This document shows, in pieces, positions 26,280 to 35,689 of a stretch of DNA of 64,000 bases. The translations under genes and the position numbers were made by a program. The notes under the pieces are model-generated. The model made no database searches. It was not told where the DNA came from and saw nothing but the letters and a program-made list of their open reading frames with translations. Numbering within the stretch: position 1 is the stretch's first letter; every line of letters starts with the position of its first letter. Origin of the DNA: an uncultured Acidobacteriaceae bacterium (lineage in GTDB: Bacteria; Acidobacteriota; Terriglobia; Terriglobales; Acidobacteriaceae). The DNA lies in assembly GCA_903849645.1 (NCBI GenBank), contig CAINJJ010000036.1, forward strand, positions 1-64,000, written 5' to 3'.

Positions 26280-27617
26280 TCAGAACGAGATGCCGTGCGG
26301 AATCAGGTGGTTCTCATACGCCTCCCGCTCCAGTTGCTCGCGAAAATCAGGATGCGCAATCGAGATCAGCGCCAGCGCGCGCTCGGCCACCGACTTGCCC
26401 TTCAGGTTCACGATCCCGTACTCCGTCACCACATACATCACGTCCGAACGCGGCGTCGTCACAATGTTGCCCGGCGTGAGGTTGAGCACGATGCGGCTGC
26501 GCGGCTCGCCCCGCTTGCAATAGGTGGAGGCCATGCAGATGAACGACTTGCCCCCCTTCGAAGCGTACGCCCCGCGCACAAACTGCAACTGTCCGCCCGT
26601 GCCGCTGATGTGACGGTGCCCGTCGGACTCCGATGCCGCCTGCCCCTGCAGGTCGATCTGCGTGGTGTTGTTGATGGAGACCACGCGATCGTTTTGCATG
26701 ATCATGTGGGGCAGATTGGTGTAGTCCACCGGCCGGGAATAGAAGTCCGGATTGCGGTGCGCGGCCCCATACATCGCGCTCGAACCCAGCGCGAACGTGT
26801 AAACGACCTTGCCTGGGTCCAGGGTCTTGCGCGCGCCCGTCACTCGGCCCGTCTTGTAGAGATCCGCAATGCCGTCCGTCAGCATCTCCGTGTGGATGCC
26901 GAGATCGCGCACACCGCTCTCCAGCAGCAGCGTGCACACCGCATTGGGCATGCCCCCGATCCCGATCTGCAGGCACGATCCGTCTTCAATCTCCGCCGCA
27001 ATGCGCCGCGCCACGGCCCGGTCAATCTCCGTAGGCTCCGGGTTGGGCAGTTCCGGGGCCGGGCTGTGATCGCCTTCGATTACATAATCCACCTCGCTGA
27101 CGTGCACGCCGTTTTCTTCCCCGAAGGCGTAGGGCAACCCCCGGCTCACCTCCACAATCACCGTCTTCGCCCGTTCCAGCACCGCGCGATGCCAGATGTT
27201 CGAGGCGCTGAAGTTGAAGTACCCGTTCTCGTCCATCGGGCAGGTCTTGAACACCACAACGTCCACCGGGTCAAGGAAGCGCCGGTAATAGTCCGGCACC
27301 TCGCCCAGGTTGAGCGGCATATAGTGGCAGCGCCCGGCGTCATGCCGCTTGCGGTCGTAGCCGGAAAAATGCCAACTGAAGAAGTAAAAGCTCTTGCCCT
27401 CCGGATCGCACTCCGCAACGGCGCGCGGCCGCATGGTCAGGCAGGAGCGGAACTTCACGTTCCCCAGCTCATCGCGCCGCGCGGCCAGCGCCCGGTCAAA
27501 GACCTCCGGCTGGCCCAGCCCCACCCCGTAATCAATCCACATTCCCGAGCGCACAAGACTCGCCGCCTGTTCGGCGGAGACAGTTTCAGCCGGGATGGAA
27601 GCAATCCTCCTGGACAT
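26280..27617 (-). CDS. Acetyl-CoA hydrolase/CoA-transferase family protein
   Basis: 445 residues from ATG 27617, starting MSRRIASIPAETVSAEQAASL. It has the two-domain architecture of butyrate/4-hydroxybutyrate CoA-transferases: SGMWIDYGVGLGQPEVFDRAL, then LQIGIGGMPNAVCTLLLES with HTEMLTDGIADLY, and ISGTGGQLQFVRGAYASKGGKSF. The Glu expected to form the CoA thioester lies in this set of motifs, but I cannot fix it without alignment. The open frame continues upstream over the enoyl-CoA hydratase gene as a shadow. With that neighbour it suggests short-chain acyl-CoA metabolism. Confidence 0.9.
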   Translation of the reverse strand: MSRRIASIPAETVSAEQAASLVRSGMWIDYGVGLGQPEVFDRALAARRDELGNVKFRSCLTMRPRAVAECDPEGKSFYFFSWHFSGYDRKRHDAGRCHYMPLNLGEVPDYYRRFLDPVDVVVFKTCPMDENGYFNFSASNIWHRAVLERAKTVIVEVSRGLPYAFGEENGVHVSEVDYVIEGDHSPAPELPNPEPTEIDRAVARRIAAEIEDGSCLQIGIGGMPNAVCTLLLESGVRDLGIHTEMLTDGIADLYKTGRVTGARKTLDPGKVVYTFALGSSAMYGAAHRNPDFYSRPVDYTNLPHMIMQNDRVVSINNTTQIDLQGQAASESDGHRHISGTGGQLQFVRGAYASKGGKSFICMASTYCKRGEPRSRIVLNLTPGNIVTTPRSDVMYVVTEYGIVNLKGKSVAERALALISIAHPDFREQLEREAYENHLIPHGISF

Positions 27618-27850
27618 GCGATAGGCCTTTCCGTGTTGTCGCAGTCCTTGGAGCTGAGGAGCGATCAACGATCCATGAGCGTCATTGAAATCCCGCCCCG
27701 CCGCCCTGAGGGCAGGCAGGTTTCCGGCAGCCCGCGGCCGCCTTCCGGTTCCGGGAATTTCGCATTCTCTCCCACCGCATCCACGGGTGGCAAGTCTCAT
27801 TTTTCGCATCCAGCGCAGCGTGATCCGGATGGCGCGACCGCACCAAAAAC

Positions 27851-28627
27851 TCAGCGCCCCGTCCAGCAGGGCTTGCGCTTTTCCAGAAAGGCAGAGATAC
27901 CCTCCTGCGCGTCCTCGGCCAGCGCGTTCCGGCTCATCACCTCCTGGGCATAGGCATAGGCCCTGGGCTGGTCCAGATCGATCTGCGTGTAATAAGCCTG
28001 TTTGCCCAGCCCGATGACCAGTTCGCTGGCCCCGGCAATGCGCTCCGCCAGCGCCCGCGTCTCCTCCCGCAGCCGGTCCGCCGCCACCACCCGGTTCACC
28101 AGCCCCCACTCGGCCGCCCTGTGCGCGTCGATCATCTCGCCCGTCAGCAGCATCTCCAGAGCCCGCTTGCGCCCGATGGCGCGGCTCAGGGCCACCATCG
28201 GCGTCGAGCAGAACAAACCAATCTTCACCCCCGGCGTGGCAAACCCCGCCCCTTCCGCGGCAATCGCAAGGTCGCAGGTGGCCACCAGTTGGCACCCCGC
28301 CGCCGTCGCCGTCCCCTGCACCTCCGCAATCACCGGCTGCGGAATCGACTGCAGCTTGGTCATCAGCTCCGTGCAGACGCGGAACAGCGTCTGATACTCC
28401 TCCAGGTCCCGCCCCACCATCTGCGACAGGTCGTGCCCGGCTGAAAACACCTTGCCCTCCGCCGCCACAATCACCACGCGCACATCGCGCCGCCCCTCGA
28501 TCTCGCCCAGGCAGCGGATAAGCTCCTGCATCAGCGCCAGAGACAGAGCGTTGCGCCGCTGCGGACGGTTCAGGGTGATCCGGGCAATGCCGGCATCGGT
28601 CGCGAAGACGATGTTCTCGTAACTCAT
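27851..28627 (-). CDS. Enoyl-CoA hydratase/isomerase family protein
   Basis: 258 residues from ATG 28627 (a GTG at 28633 would add two). Crotonase fold motifs are visible: ITLNRPQRRNALSLALMQEL, the oxyanion-hole segment GKVFSAGHDLSQM, and IAEVQGTATAAGCQLVATCDL, which carries the second backbone NH. Where canonical hydratases have two catalytic Glu residues, here the segment GEMIDAHRAAEWGLVN is intact but the region after AGCQL lacks an obvious Glu, so hydratase activity itself is not certain. It is upstream of the CoA-transferase, with a 233-base gap holding no gene that I can support. Confidence 0.88.
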   Translation of the reverse strand: MSYENIVFATDAGIARITLNRPQRRNALSLALMQELIRCLGEIEGRRDVRVVIVAAEGKVFSAGHDLSQMVGRDLEEYQTLFRVCTELMTKLQSIPQPVIAEVQGTATAAGCQLVATCDLAIAAEGAGFATPGVKIGLFCSTPMVALSRAIGRKRALEMLLTGEMIDAHRAAEWGLVNRVVAADRLREETRALAERIAGASELVIGLGKQAYYTQIDLDQPRAYAYAQEVMSRNALAEDAQEGISAFLEKRKPCWTGR

Positions 28628-28830
28628 CCCCACATCTTATGCCACATTCCGTCCGCCCGATTGGCCCGGTTTCCCTGCCGGAAGAGGCCCCCAAGGGCCG
28701 CTCCGCGCGCCCTCCCCTGGCCACCCCGCGCGGGAGTAAGATGGACCAGTCTGGAAAATCGTTTTAGGCCGATTGCGGGAAGAACTCGCCAGAGCGGGCC
28801 CGGTCCAATCGCGCAAAGGTGAGGGAGCAG

Positions 28831-31149
28831 ATGCGGAGAATCGGCTGGCGCAGTGCGGCATGGCTTGCCTGCGGAATGAGCGTGACGTTGTCGGCTTGCG
28901 GCGGCGGGGGCTCATCCACACCGCCTCCCACCACCTACACGCTTACCGTCAACTCCACCAACCCGGCCAGCGGAGTCGCCATCGCTGTTACCCCCGCTGA
29001 CGCCAACAACGCCACCAGCGGCTCCACCAGCTTTTCCCGCACCTACCCTGCCAGCACAACCGTCACTCTCACCGCCCCGGCAACCTCCGGAGCCTACAAA
29101 TTCGCCTCCTGGGGCGGCTGCGCAACCGCCGTCGGCGCCGTCTGCACTGTCCCCATGACCGCCAACACCGTGATCACGGCTGCCTACGCCAGTGCGCCCG
29201 TCACCTCTGTCACCGTCACGCCCAACCCCGGCTCCGCCGTCATCGGGGCGCAGGCGCAGGCGCAGTTTGCAGCGCTGGTAGCCGGACCCGGCGTCACCGA
29301 CGCCACCGTCACCTGGTCGGTCCTTGCGCCGGCGGGCAGCACGCTCAGTCCCGGAACCATCGACAAGACCGGCCTCTACACCACCCCCTACCCCGCGCCT
29401 GCCTCGGTTACCGTGGTCGCCGCCAGCCACCAGGATCCAACCGTCACCGGCAGCGTGGTCGTTTCGCTCAGCCCGCCCGCCGCAGCCGCCGGCCCGGCGC
29501 TCACCGTCGACGTGGCCGCGCCCACCCACCCCATCAACCCCATGATCTATGGCATGAACGGCTATCAGCAGGACCCGGCCGTAGCCAGGGCCGCCGCGCT
29601 CCCTCTCGATCGCTGGGGCGGAGACTACACCTCCCGCTACAACTACCTGCTCGACGTATCCAACAGCGCCAGCGACTGGTACTTCGAAAACTCCAAGGCC
29701 GGAACCGGTGTGCAGGACACCGGCGCATTCAACACTCAGGTAGTTGCCGACGCCTCCATCGGGGCCAAAACCATGGGCACCGTGCCCGTCCTGGGCTGGG
29801 TGGCCAAGGACAGTTCCTCCTGCAGCTTCACCGCCGCGGCCTACCCCAGCCAGTACAAGTTCGACCCCAATAACGCCAACTGCGGCGACGGCGAACTGAC
29901 CAACCAGACCACCATCACGGGCAACTCCGCCACCCTCACCAGTGTCGCCGAGGGCCCCGCCTGGGTCGGCAACTGGGTCGCCTACCTCGTCACCAAATTC
30001 GGCACCGCGGCCAAAGGCGGCGTAGCCGTCTACGACCTCGACAACGAGCCAAGCTGGTGGGACGCCGTGCACCGCGACGTCCACCCCGCGCCCTTCACCT
30101 ACGACGAGGTCACCGGCAACGGCATCGCTACCGCGCTCGCTATCAAGACCGCCGACCCCACCGCTGAGGTCAGCGGCCCCGTCATGGACTACTGGTGGGA
30201 CTACTTCTACTCGAAGAAGGACGTCGAGTCCGGTTGGAACTCGGGCAGCCCCTGCTGGGAGCCCTGGAGCAACCCCGTCGACCGCAACGCCCACGGCGGG
30301 GCTCCGCTCATCGAGTACTACCTCCAGCAGTTCAAGAACTACGACGACGCCAACCACATCCGCCTGCTGGACTACGTCGACCTGCACACCTACTTTGTCG
30401 CCGGCTACCAGGGGGCGTCGCTCGGTTTCGCCCTGGCCGGGGACACCGGCGCGCAGCAGGCCCGGCTCAACTCCACCCGCGTCTTCTGGGACCCCGCCTA
30501 CACGGACCCCAACCTGCCCCAGCCCAACTACACCACCGACGCCAGCTACACCGCGAGCTGCGCCACGCCCCTCCAGGCGCCCCGCGTCATCCCCATGATG
30601 CGCGACTGGGTGGCCCGCGACTACCCCGGCACAAAACTCGCCATCACTGAATACAACTGGGGCGGCCAGGAGCACATCAACGGCGCCCTCGCCCAGGCCG
30701 ATATCCTCGGCATCTTTGGCCGTGAAGGCCTCGACATCGGCGCCCTCTGGGGACCACCCAGCCCCACCACCCAAATCCCCGGCCTCATGGCCTTTGAAAT
30801 CTTCCGCAACTACGATGGCGCCGGCGCCCGGTTCGGCGATACGGCCCTGACCTCCACCAGCGCCGATCAGGGCAAGCTTGCCGTCTATGGCGCCCTGCGC
30901 GCCGCGGACAGGCAAGTCACCGTGGTGGTCATCAACAAGACCTACGGCGACCTCTCCACCACTCTCAGTCTGGCCAATCTCGCCCCCAGCGGCCCCGCGA
31001 AGGTCTATCTCTACAGCGCCGCCCATCTGGCTGGCATCGTCTCCCAGCCCGACCTGCCCGTGACCCCGCCCGCCGGCGCCGGCCCCAGCACCCTCACTAC
31101 AACCTTTCCCGCGCAGTCCATCACCGTCCTCGTGGCGCCCCTGCCCTGA
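28831..31149 (+). CDS. GH44-family glycoside hydrolase lipoprotein
   Basis: 772 residues from ATG 28831 (GAGGGAG upstream; an in-frame GTG at 28819 is less likely). A lipobox (LSACGG) near residue 27 indicates a lipid anchor. It is followed by a divergent InlB B-repeat-like domain (TYTLTVNSTNPASGVAI ... YKFASWGGCATAVGAVC), a bacterial Ig-like domain (VTVTPNPGSAVIGAQAQAQF), and a catalytic domain with YGMNGY, LDRWGGDYTSRYNYL, VYDLDNEPSWW and KLAITEYNWGG. The last two carry the expected acid/base and nucleophile Glu of GH44 endo-beta-glucanases/mannanases. It probably works on plant glycans at the cell surface. Confidence 0.88.
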   Translation: MRRIGWRSAAWLACGMSVTLSACGGGGSSTPPPTTYTLTVNSTNPASGVAIAVTPADANNATSGSTSFSRTYPASTTVTLTAPATSGAYKFASWGGCATAVGAVCTVPMTANTVITAAYASAPVTSVTVTPNPGSAVIGAQAQAQFAALVAGPGVTDATVTWSVLAPAGSTLSPGTIDKTGLYTTPYPAPASVTVVAASHQDPTVTGSVVVSLSPPAAAAGPALTVDVAAPTHPINPMIYGMNGYQQDPAVARAAALPLDRWGGDYTSRYNYLLDVSNSASDWYFENSKAGTGVQDTGAFNTQVVADASIGAKTMGTVPVLGWVAKDSSSCSFTAAAYPSQYKFDPNNANCGDGELTNQTTITGNSATLTSVAEGPAWVGNWVAYLVTKFGTAAKGGVAVYDLDNEPSWWDAVHRDVHPAPFTYDEVTGNGIATALAIKTADPTAEVSGPVMDYWWDYFYSKKDVESGWNSGSPCWEPWSNPVDRNAHGGAPLIEYYLQQFKNYDDANHIRLLDYVDLHTYFVAGYQGASLGFALAGDTGAQQARLNSTRVFWDPAYTDPNLPQPNYTTDASYTASCATPLQAPRVIPMMRDWVARDYPGTKLAITEYNWGGQEHINGALAQADILGIFGREGLDIGALWGPPSPTTQIPGLMAFEIFRNYDGAGARFGDTALTSTSADQGKLAVYGALRAADRQVTVVVINKTYGDLSTTLSLANLAPSGPAKVYLYSAAHLAGIVSQPDLPVTPPAGAGPSTLTTTFPAQSITVLVAPLP

Positions 31150-31230
31150 GCCGCCCCGCCCTTTATACTTGAGACTTGCGCAAGGCAAATGCGCGGGCCG
31201 GCCAGCGGCGCGCGCCACAAGGAGTGGGCT

Positions 31231-32094
31231 TTGGCTCAGGCGGAGATTGGCATCATCGGCGGCAGCGGGCTCTACTCCATGCCCGGCTTCACCAACGTAA
31301 GCGAAGTGCGCGTGGAGACGCCCTATGGCGACCCTTCAGACCCCTTTGTCCTGGGCGAACTCGAGGGCCGCAAGGTCGCCTTTCTCGCCCGCCACGGCCG
31401 CGGCCATCGCATCCTGCCCTCGGAGCTCAACTTCCGCGCCAACATCTACGCCTTCAAGAAACTCGGCGTCGAGCGCATCCTCTCCGTCTCCGCCGTCGGC
31501 TCGCTCAAGGAAGAGCACAAGCCCACCGACTTCGTCATCCCCGACCAGTTCATCGACCGCACCTTCCATCGCGTCTCCACCTTCTTTGGCGAGGGCATTG
31601 TGGGCCACATCAGCTTTGGCGACCCCGTCTGCGCCTCTGTCGCCACGGCAGCCGCGGCGGGCTGCGCGGCCGTCGGCGTCGTGGGCAAGCCCGGCGGAAC
31701 CTATGTCTGCATGGAAGGCCCCCAGTTCTCCACCAAGGCCGAGTCCAACCTCTACCGCAGTTGGGGCGCCGACGTCATCGGCATGACCAACCTCCAGGAG
31801 GCCAAGCTGGCCCGCGAGGCCGAGATCTGCTACGCCACCGTGGCCATGGTCACCGACTACGATTGCTGGCGCGAAGGCCATGACGCGGTCACCATCGAAG
31901 AGATCGTCGCCGTCCTCCACCAGAACGCCGCCAACGCCGCCCTAGTCGTCAAGGCCGCCGTCGCCGCCATGCCCCATGAACGCAACTGCGCCTGCGCCTC
32001 CGCCGCCAAATACGCCGTGCTCACCGCAAAGGATGCGATTCCTGCCGCGACCAAAGAGAGGCTTTCACTCCTCTTCGGCAAGTATTTGGGCTAA
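31231..32094 (+). CDS. mtnP: S-methyl-5'-thioadenosine phosphorylase
   Basis: 287 residues. The reading frame is open from an ATG at 31189, but AAGGAG at 31219-31224 is well placed for a TTG start at 31231 giving [20 protein letters not shown], the conserved N terminus. MTA phosphorylase motifs are present: [35 protein letters not shown] and [20 protein letters not shown] then [14 protein letters not shown]. The enzyme converts methylthioadenosine and phosphate to adenine and methylthioribose-1-phosphate in methionine salvage. The next gene is a PfkB-type kinase. TATACT near 31163 might be a -10 box. Confidence 0.93.
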   Translation: MAQAEIGIIGGSGLYSMPGFTNVSEVRVETPYGDPSDPFVLGELEGRKVAFLARHGRGHRILPSELNFRANIYAFKKLGVERILSVSAVGSLKEEHKPTDFVIPDQFIDRTFHRVSTFFGEGIVGHISFGDPVCASVATAAAAGCAAVGVVGKPGGTYVCMEGPQFSTKAESNLYRSWGADVIGMTNLQEAKLAREAEICYATVAMVTDYDCWREGHDAVTIEEIVAVLHQNAANAALVVKAAVAAMPHERNCACASAAKYAVLTAKDAIPAATKERLSLLFGKYLG

Positions 32095-32210
32095 CGAGTG
32101 GCGCGCGATTCAATTGGCTGTAGATGCGCGCCTCATCGCCCGCTTTGTAACGAGGGCACGGCGGGGTACCCTCTGGGTCCAGGGCCAGAAAAGCTGCAAA
32201 TGGAAACCGG

Positions 32211-32232
32211 GTTTTGCCTTCTGCGGCAAAAC
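32211..32232. repeat. Hairpin in the mtnP-pfkB spacer
   Basis: GTTTTGCC (32211-32218) pairs perfectly with GGCAAAAC (32225-32232) over 8 bp with a six-base loop. It lies 26 bases before double-palindrome copy B. It may be a further module of that repeat or a terminator for mtnP, though it has no T tail. Confidence 0.5.
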
Positions 32233-32257
32233 GGCTACCGCGAGGCAAGAAGTGTCA

Positions 32258-32317
32258 GGGCACGACTTCAGTCGTGCCGCAAGAAGAACAAGAATGAAGC
32301 CGGGCTTCAGCCCATGA
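32258..32317 (+). repeat. Double-palindrome intergenic repeat, copy B
   Basis: GGCACGACTTCAGTCGTGCC at 32259-32278 forms a perfect 8-bp stem with a TTCA loop. After a 23-base spacer, GGGCTTCAGCCC at 32302-32313 forms a second short stem. Orientation is the same as copy A and opposite to copy C. It lies in the non-coding gap between mtnP and the PfkB kinase gene. Confidence 0.85.
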
Positions 32318-32357
32318 ATACCCGTCCAGTCTTTAGATTTGCGCGAAAGGAACAACC

Positions 32358-33296
32358 ATGGCAATCACCGTAGTCGGCAGCGTAGCCTTTGACTCCATCG
32401 AAACACCCGCAGGCAGGCAAGACCGCTGCCTCGGCGGCGCGGCGACCTACTTCTCGCTCGCAGCCAGCTTCTTTACCGACGTCCGCGTCATCGCCGTCGT
32501 CGGCGAGGACTTCGGCCCCGCCGAAGAAGCCGTCTTCAACGCCCGCCGCATCGACACCCGCGGCATCGAGCGCGCCGCCGGCAAGAGCTTCTTCTGGGAG
32601 GGCTCTTACCTCGACAACCTCAACGAGGCCAAGACCCACATCACCGACCTCAACGTCTTCGCCGCCTTCGAGCCCAAGATTCCCGACGCCTATCGCGACT
32701 CCGAGTTCCTCTTCCTCGCCAACATCGACCCCGTCCTCCAGCGCCGCGTGCGCGAGGCCATGCCCGATGTAAAGCTGGTCGCCGGCGACACCATGAACTA
32801 CTGGATCAAGGACCACCTCGCCGCGCTCAAGCAGGTCCTCAAGGGCCTCGACGTGCTCCTCATCAACGACACCGAGGCCCGGATGCTGGCCGGCAACAAC
32901 AACCTTGTCCAGGCGGCGCGCGGCGTGCTCGCCATGGGCCCCAAAACGCTGGTCGTCAAGCACGGCGAATACGGCGCAACGGCCTTCTTCTCTGACCGCA
33001 GCTTCTCCGGCAGCGGCGAAGCCCTCGTCTCCCATCCCTTCCGCGCTCCCGCCCTGCCTCTGGAAGAGGTCGTGGACCCCACCGGCGCAGGCGACAGCTT
33101 TGCCGGCGGCTTTTTCGGCTATCTGGCCTCGCAGAGCGAACTCACCCCGGCCAAGTTCCGCCGCGCCATGTTCTATGGCAGCGTCATGGGTTCCTTTGCC
33201 GTGGAGCGGTTTGGCACGGCGCGCCTCCAGGAACTCACCCGCCAGGAGATTGACGAGCGCTTTATCCTTTTCCGCGAGCTCACCCACCTTGACTGA
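32358..33296 (+). CDS. PfkB-family carbohydrate/nucleoside kinase
   Basis: 312 residues, starting MAITVVGSVAFDSIETPAG. It has the family GG motif in RCLGGAATYFSLAASFF and the C-terminal PfkB signature DPTGAGDSFAGGFFGYL with the catalytic Asp. AAAGGAAC precedes the ATG. The substrate is not evident; adenosine, ribose or a related sugar is possible given the neighbouring MTA phosphorylase, but this is inference. The stop overlaps the next gene's putative TTG start by 8 bases. Confidence 0.9.
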   Translation: MAITVVGSVAFDSIETPAGRQDRCLGGAATYFSLAASFFTDVRVIAVVGEDFGPAEEAVFNARRIDTRGIERAAGKSFFWEGSYLDNLNEAKTHITDLNVFAAFEPKIPDAYRDSEFLFLANIDPVLQRRVREAMPDVKLVAGDTMNYWIKDHLAALKQVLKGLDVLLINDTEARMLAGNNNLVQAARGVLAMGPKTLVVKHGEYGATAFFSDRSFSGSGEALVSHPFRAPALPLEEVVDPTGAGDSFAGGFFGYLASQSELTPAKFRRAMFYGSVMGSFAVERFGTARLQELTRQEIDERFILFRELTHLD

Positions 33297-34917
33297 GGAA
33301 CCGCACCCCCGCGTCACGAGGCCGGAGGCGCTCGCCGTCCTGGCCTTGTGCGCCGCGGCCTCCGGCATCGCCATCCTGTGGAGCTGGCGCATCGGCGCGC
33401 TGCTCAACTACGGCGACGCCGTGGCCCACCTCCACATCGCCCGCCGGGTCTTTGACTCCCGCCTGCCCCGCCTCACCCAGCTTGGCTCCGTGTGGCTGCC
33501 CCTGCCCCATCTGCTCCTGCTTCCCTTTGTTCAGGTCTACAGTTGGTGGGCCACCGGGTGGGCCGCCGTCGTCCCCTCCGCGCTGGCCTATCTGGCTGCC
33601 TGCGCCGGCCTCTATCGCCTGGCGCGCCGCTGGCTGCGCCCCATTGAGGCAGCGCTGGCCCTGGCCTTCTTTGCCCTCAATCCCAACCTCCTCTACCTCC
33701 AGACCACGGCCATGACCGAGCCGCTGTTTGTCTGCGAGATGGTCTGGGTCGCCGTCCTTCTGGTGGAGTGGCGGGCCAGCCTCGCAGCCGGGCCAGCGCC
33801 CAAACCAGCGCCCAAGCCAGCCAAGCCCCGCCGCCTCCTCTGGGCCATCGCCGCCGTCCTCGTCGCCGCTGTCTTTACGCGTTATGACGGCTGGGTCCTG
33901 GCCCTCGGCGTCTGGACCGCCATCGGCCTTGCGCTCGCCCGCCGCGGCCGTCTGCGCTCGCCCGCCTTCTGGCTGGCCAGCGCGTTGGTGGTCGCCGCCC
34001 CCATCGCCTGGTTTGTCTATAACGCCATTGGCTTCCACGACTGGCTCTACTTTCAGCGCGGCCCCTACTCCGCCAGCGCCATCGAGTTGCGCACCGCGCT
34101 GCCCGGCTATCCGCCTCACCCCGGATGGCACAATCCCTGGGTCTCGTTCCTTTTCTTCGTCAAAGCCGCGGAGATGGACGCCGCCGCCCGCGCCTGGGGC
34201 AACACCCTCCTCGGGCTCAGCCTCGCCGGCGCACTCTGGGCCTCGTTCACCGCGAAGAAGCGGCTTTTCCGGTGGTCCCTGCTCCTCTGGTTCCCCGTCC
34301 CGTTCTACGCCTACTCCGTGGCCTACGGTTCGGTGCCCATCTTTCTGCCTCCCTGGTGGCCCCACTCCTGGTACAACACCCGCTACGGCCTTGAAATGCT
34401 CGCTGCCTTCGCGCTCGGCCTGGGCTTTGCCGCGCAAATCATGCTGGGCGCCGTCCGCGAGTTCAAGCCCCGGTGGGTCCGCCTCGCCGCCGCCATGCTC
34501 TTCGCCGCGGTCGCCCTCAACACCGTGCAAATGCTCCGCGAGCACCCGCTGGTCTACGTCGAAGGCCTCAAGAACATCGAGTCGCGGAGGCAGTTCGAGA
34601 TAGAGATTCCCGCCGCCCTTCGCGCCGAGTTGGCTGCCTGGCCCCAGGCCGCGATTCTCATGGACACCTCCGTCTATCCCAACCTGGTTGCCTTCACCGG
34701 AATCCCTCTGCGGCAGACCATCAACGAGAGCGATCTGGGGATCTTCGATGAGGCATTGCAGGCGCCCGCCGCCCATGCTCAACTCGTTCTTGCGTTCGAT
34801 GGTGATGCGGTGGATAAAGCTGTCAAAGCGCATCCGGAGGGACTGGTCCTCGTTCGCCATTTCACCGCCCACGGACAGGCTTCCGGGACCCTCTATCGGT
34901 CTTTCGATTTGCCGTAG
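33289..34917 (+). CDS. Multi-TM glycosyltransferase-like protein (GT39/PMT-like)
   Basis: About 542 residues with 10 or more hydrophobic segments. The first loop has an acidic motif (NYGDAVAHLHIARRVFDS) typical of GT-C fold transferases that use polyprenyl-phosphate sugars; later TM regions include LLWAIAAVLVAAVFTRYDGW. A soluble C-terminal part follows (about residue 420 on). The start is uncertain: no ATG lies near the beginning, and TTG 33289, overlapping the kinase stop, is the best candidate; other upstream open sequence is shadow. It probably glycosylates a lipid or protein on the outer face of the inner membrane. Confidence 0.7.
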   Translation: MTEEPHPRVTRPEALAVLALCAAASGIAILWSWRIGALLNYGDAVAHLHIARRVFDSRLPRLTQLGSVWLPLPHLLLLPFVQVYSWWATGWAAVVPSALAYLAACAGLYRLARRWLRPIEAALALAFFALNPNLLYLQTTAMTEPLFVCEMVWVAVLLVEWRASLAAGPAPKPAPKPAKPRRLLWAIAAVLVAAVFTRYDGWVLALGVWTAIGLALARRGRLRSPAFWLASALVVAAPIAWFVYNAIGFHDWLYFQRGPYSASAIELRTALPGYPPHPGWHNPWVSFLFFVKAAEMDAAARAWGNTLLGLSLAGALWASFTAKKRLFRWSLLLWFPVPFYAYSVAYGSVPIFLPPWWPHSWYNTRYGLEMLAAFALGLGFAAQIMLGAVREFKPRWVRLAAAMLFAAVALNTVQMLREHPLVYVEGLKNIESRRQFEIEIPAALRAELAAWPQAAILMDTSVYPNLVAFTGIPLRQTINESDLGIFDEALQAPAAHAQLVLAFDGDAVDKAVKAHPEGLVLVRHFTAHGQASGTLYRSFDLP

Positions 34918-34969
34918 GAACAGAGGCAGCCCACACCCTCACGGTGGTAGCATCGGGCAAGGAATTGAG

Positions 34970-35689
34970 ATGACGACGCTCCTGGCACAGTTCGCGCAGC
35001 CCTTCGACTTTGACCGCCTGCAGCAGATCAACGTGGTCAACGGCGCGGTTGGCCGCTTGCTCGTGGCCTGCCTTCTGGGCGCCTTCGTCGGCCTGCAGCG
35101 CGAAGTCAAGCGCAAGGCCGCCGGCCTGCGCACCAACCTGCTCATCTGCATGGGCGCGGCCTTCTTCACGCTGCTCTCCGCCGTGCTGGCCGGGGACGGC
35201 AATCCCGACAAGGGCCGCGTGGCCTCCAACATCGTGCAGGGCATCGGCTTTCTCGGCGCGGGGCTCATCATCCACAACCGCAGCCGCGTCAGCGGGCTCA
35301 CCAGCGCGGCCAGCGTCTTTGTTGTCGCCTCCATCGGCATGGCCTGCGGCGCGGGACTCTACGCCGCCGCCGTGGTGGCCACCATCATCGTCATCGTCGC
35401 CCTGGAGGCTGTGGGCTTCCTCGAGCGTACCGCCAACCTCAAGATCTACCCCCTCATGTATGAGGCGCGCGGCCGCGATCAGACCCAGATGCTGAGCTCG
35501 ATTCTGGACGCCATGGACAAGGCCGGCGAGCGCCTCACCTCCGTCGAGCGCGACGCCATTGGTGAGTTGCAGCGCGTCAGCTTTGCCCTCACCGCCACCA
35601 AAAAGCAGCATGAGCTGCTGAGCAAAAAGCTGCGCGGCGAACCTGCCATCGCAGCGCTGTTGACTTTCCGCGACCCGGAGGAAGATTGA
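34970..35689 (+). CDS. MgtC/SapB family membrane protein
   Basis: 239 residues from ATG 34970 (AAGGAATTGAG upstream). MgtC motifs are present: LLVACLLGAFVGLQREVKRKAAGLRTNLLICMGAAFFTLLS and ASNIVQGIGFLGAGLIIHN, followed by TM helices and a C-terminal cytoplasmic ACT-like domain (about 150-239). MgtC proteins are linked to magnesium limitation, phosphate control and virulence; the function here is unknown. The stop TGA overlaps the TTG start of the DapF-like gene by four bases, so the two are translationally coupled. Confidence 0.88.
   Translation: MTTLLAQFAQPFDFDRLQQINVVNGAVGRLLVACLLGAFVGLQREVKRKAAGLRTNLLICMGAAFFTLLSAVLAGDGNPDKGRVASNIVQGIGFLGAGLIIHNRSRVSGLTSAASVFVVASIGMACGAGLYAAAVVATIIVIVALEAVGFLERTANLKIYPLMYEARGRDQTQMLSSILDAMDKAGERLTSVERDAIGELQRVSFALTATKKQHELLSKKLRGEPAIAALLTFRDPEED

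Noticed and set aside
28912-31218. 768-residue Gly-rich ORF antisense to the GH44 gene
   Set aside because: It is a compositional shadow typical of high-GC DNA, with no domain signal; the plus-strand GH44 gene is convincing.
31150-31230. Possible riboswitch before mtnP
   Set aside because: A SAM-type riboswitch would be plausible for methionine salvage, but the leader is only about 80 bases and lacks any recognisable SAM aptamer pairing.
33280-34872. 530-residue minus-strand ORF
   Set aside because: Antisense shadow of the GT39-like gene, rich in Gly/Glu/Asp, with no recognisable motif.
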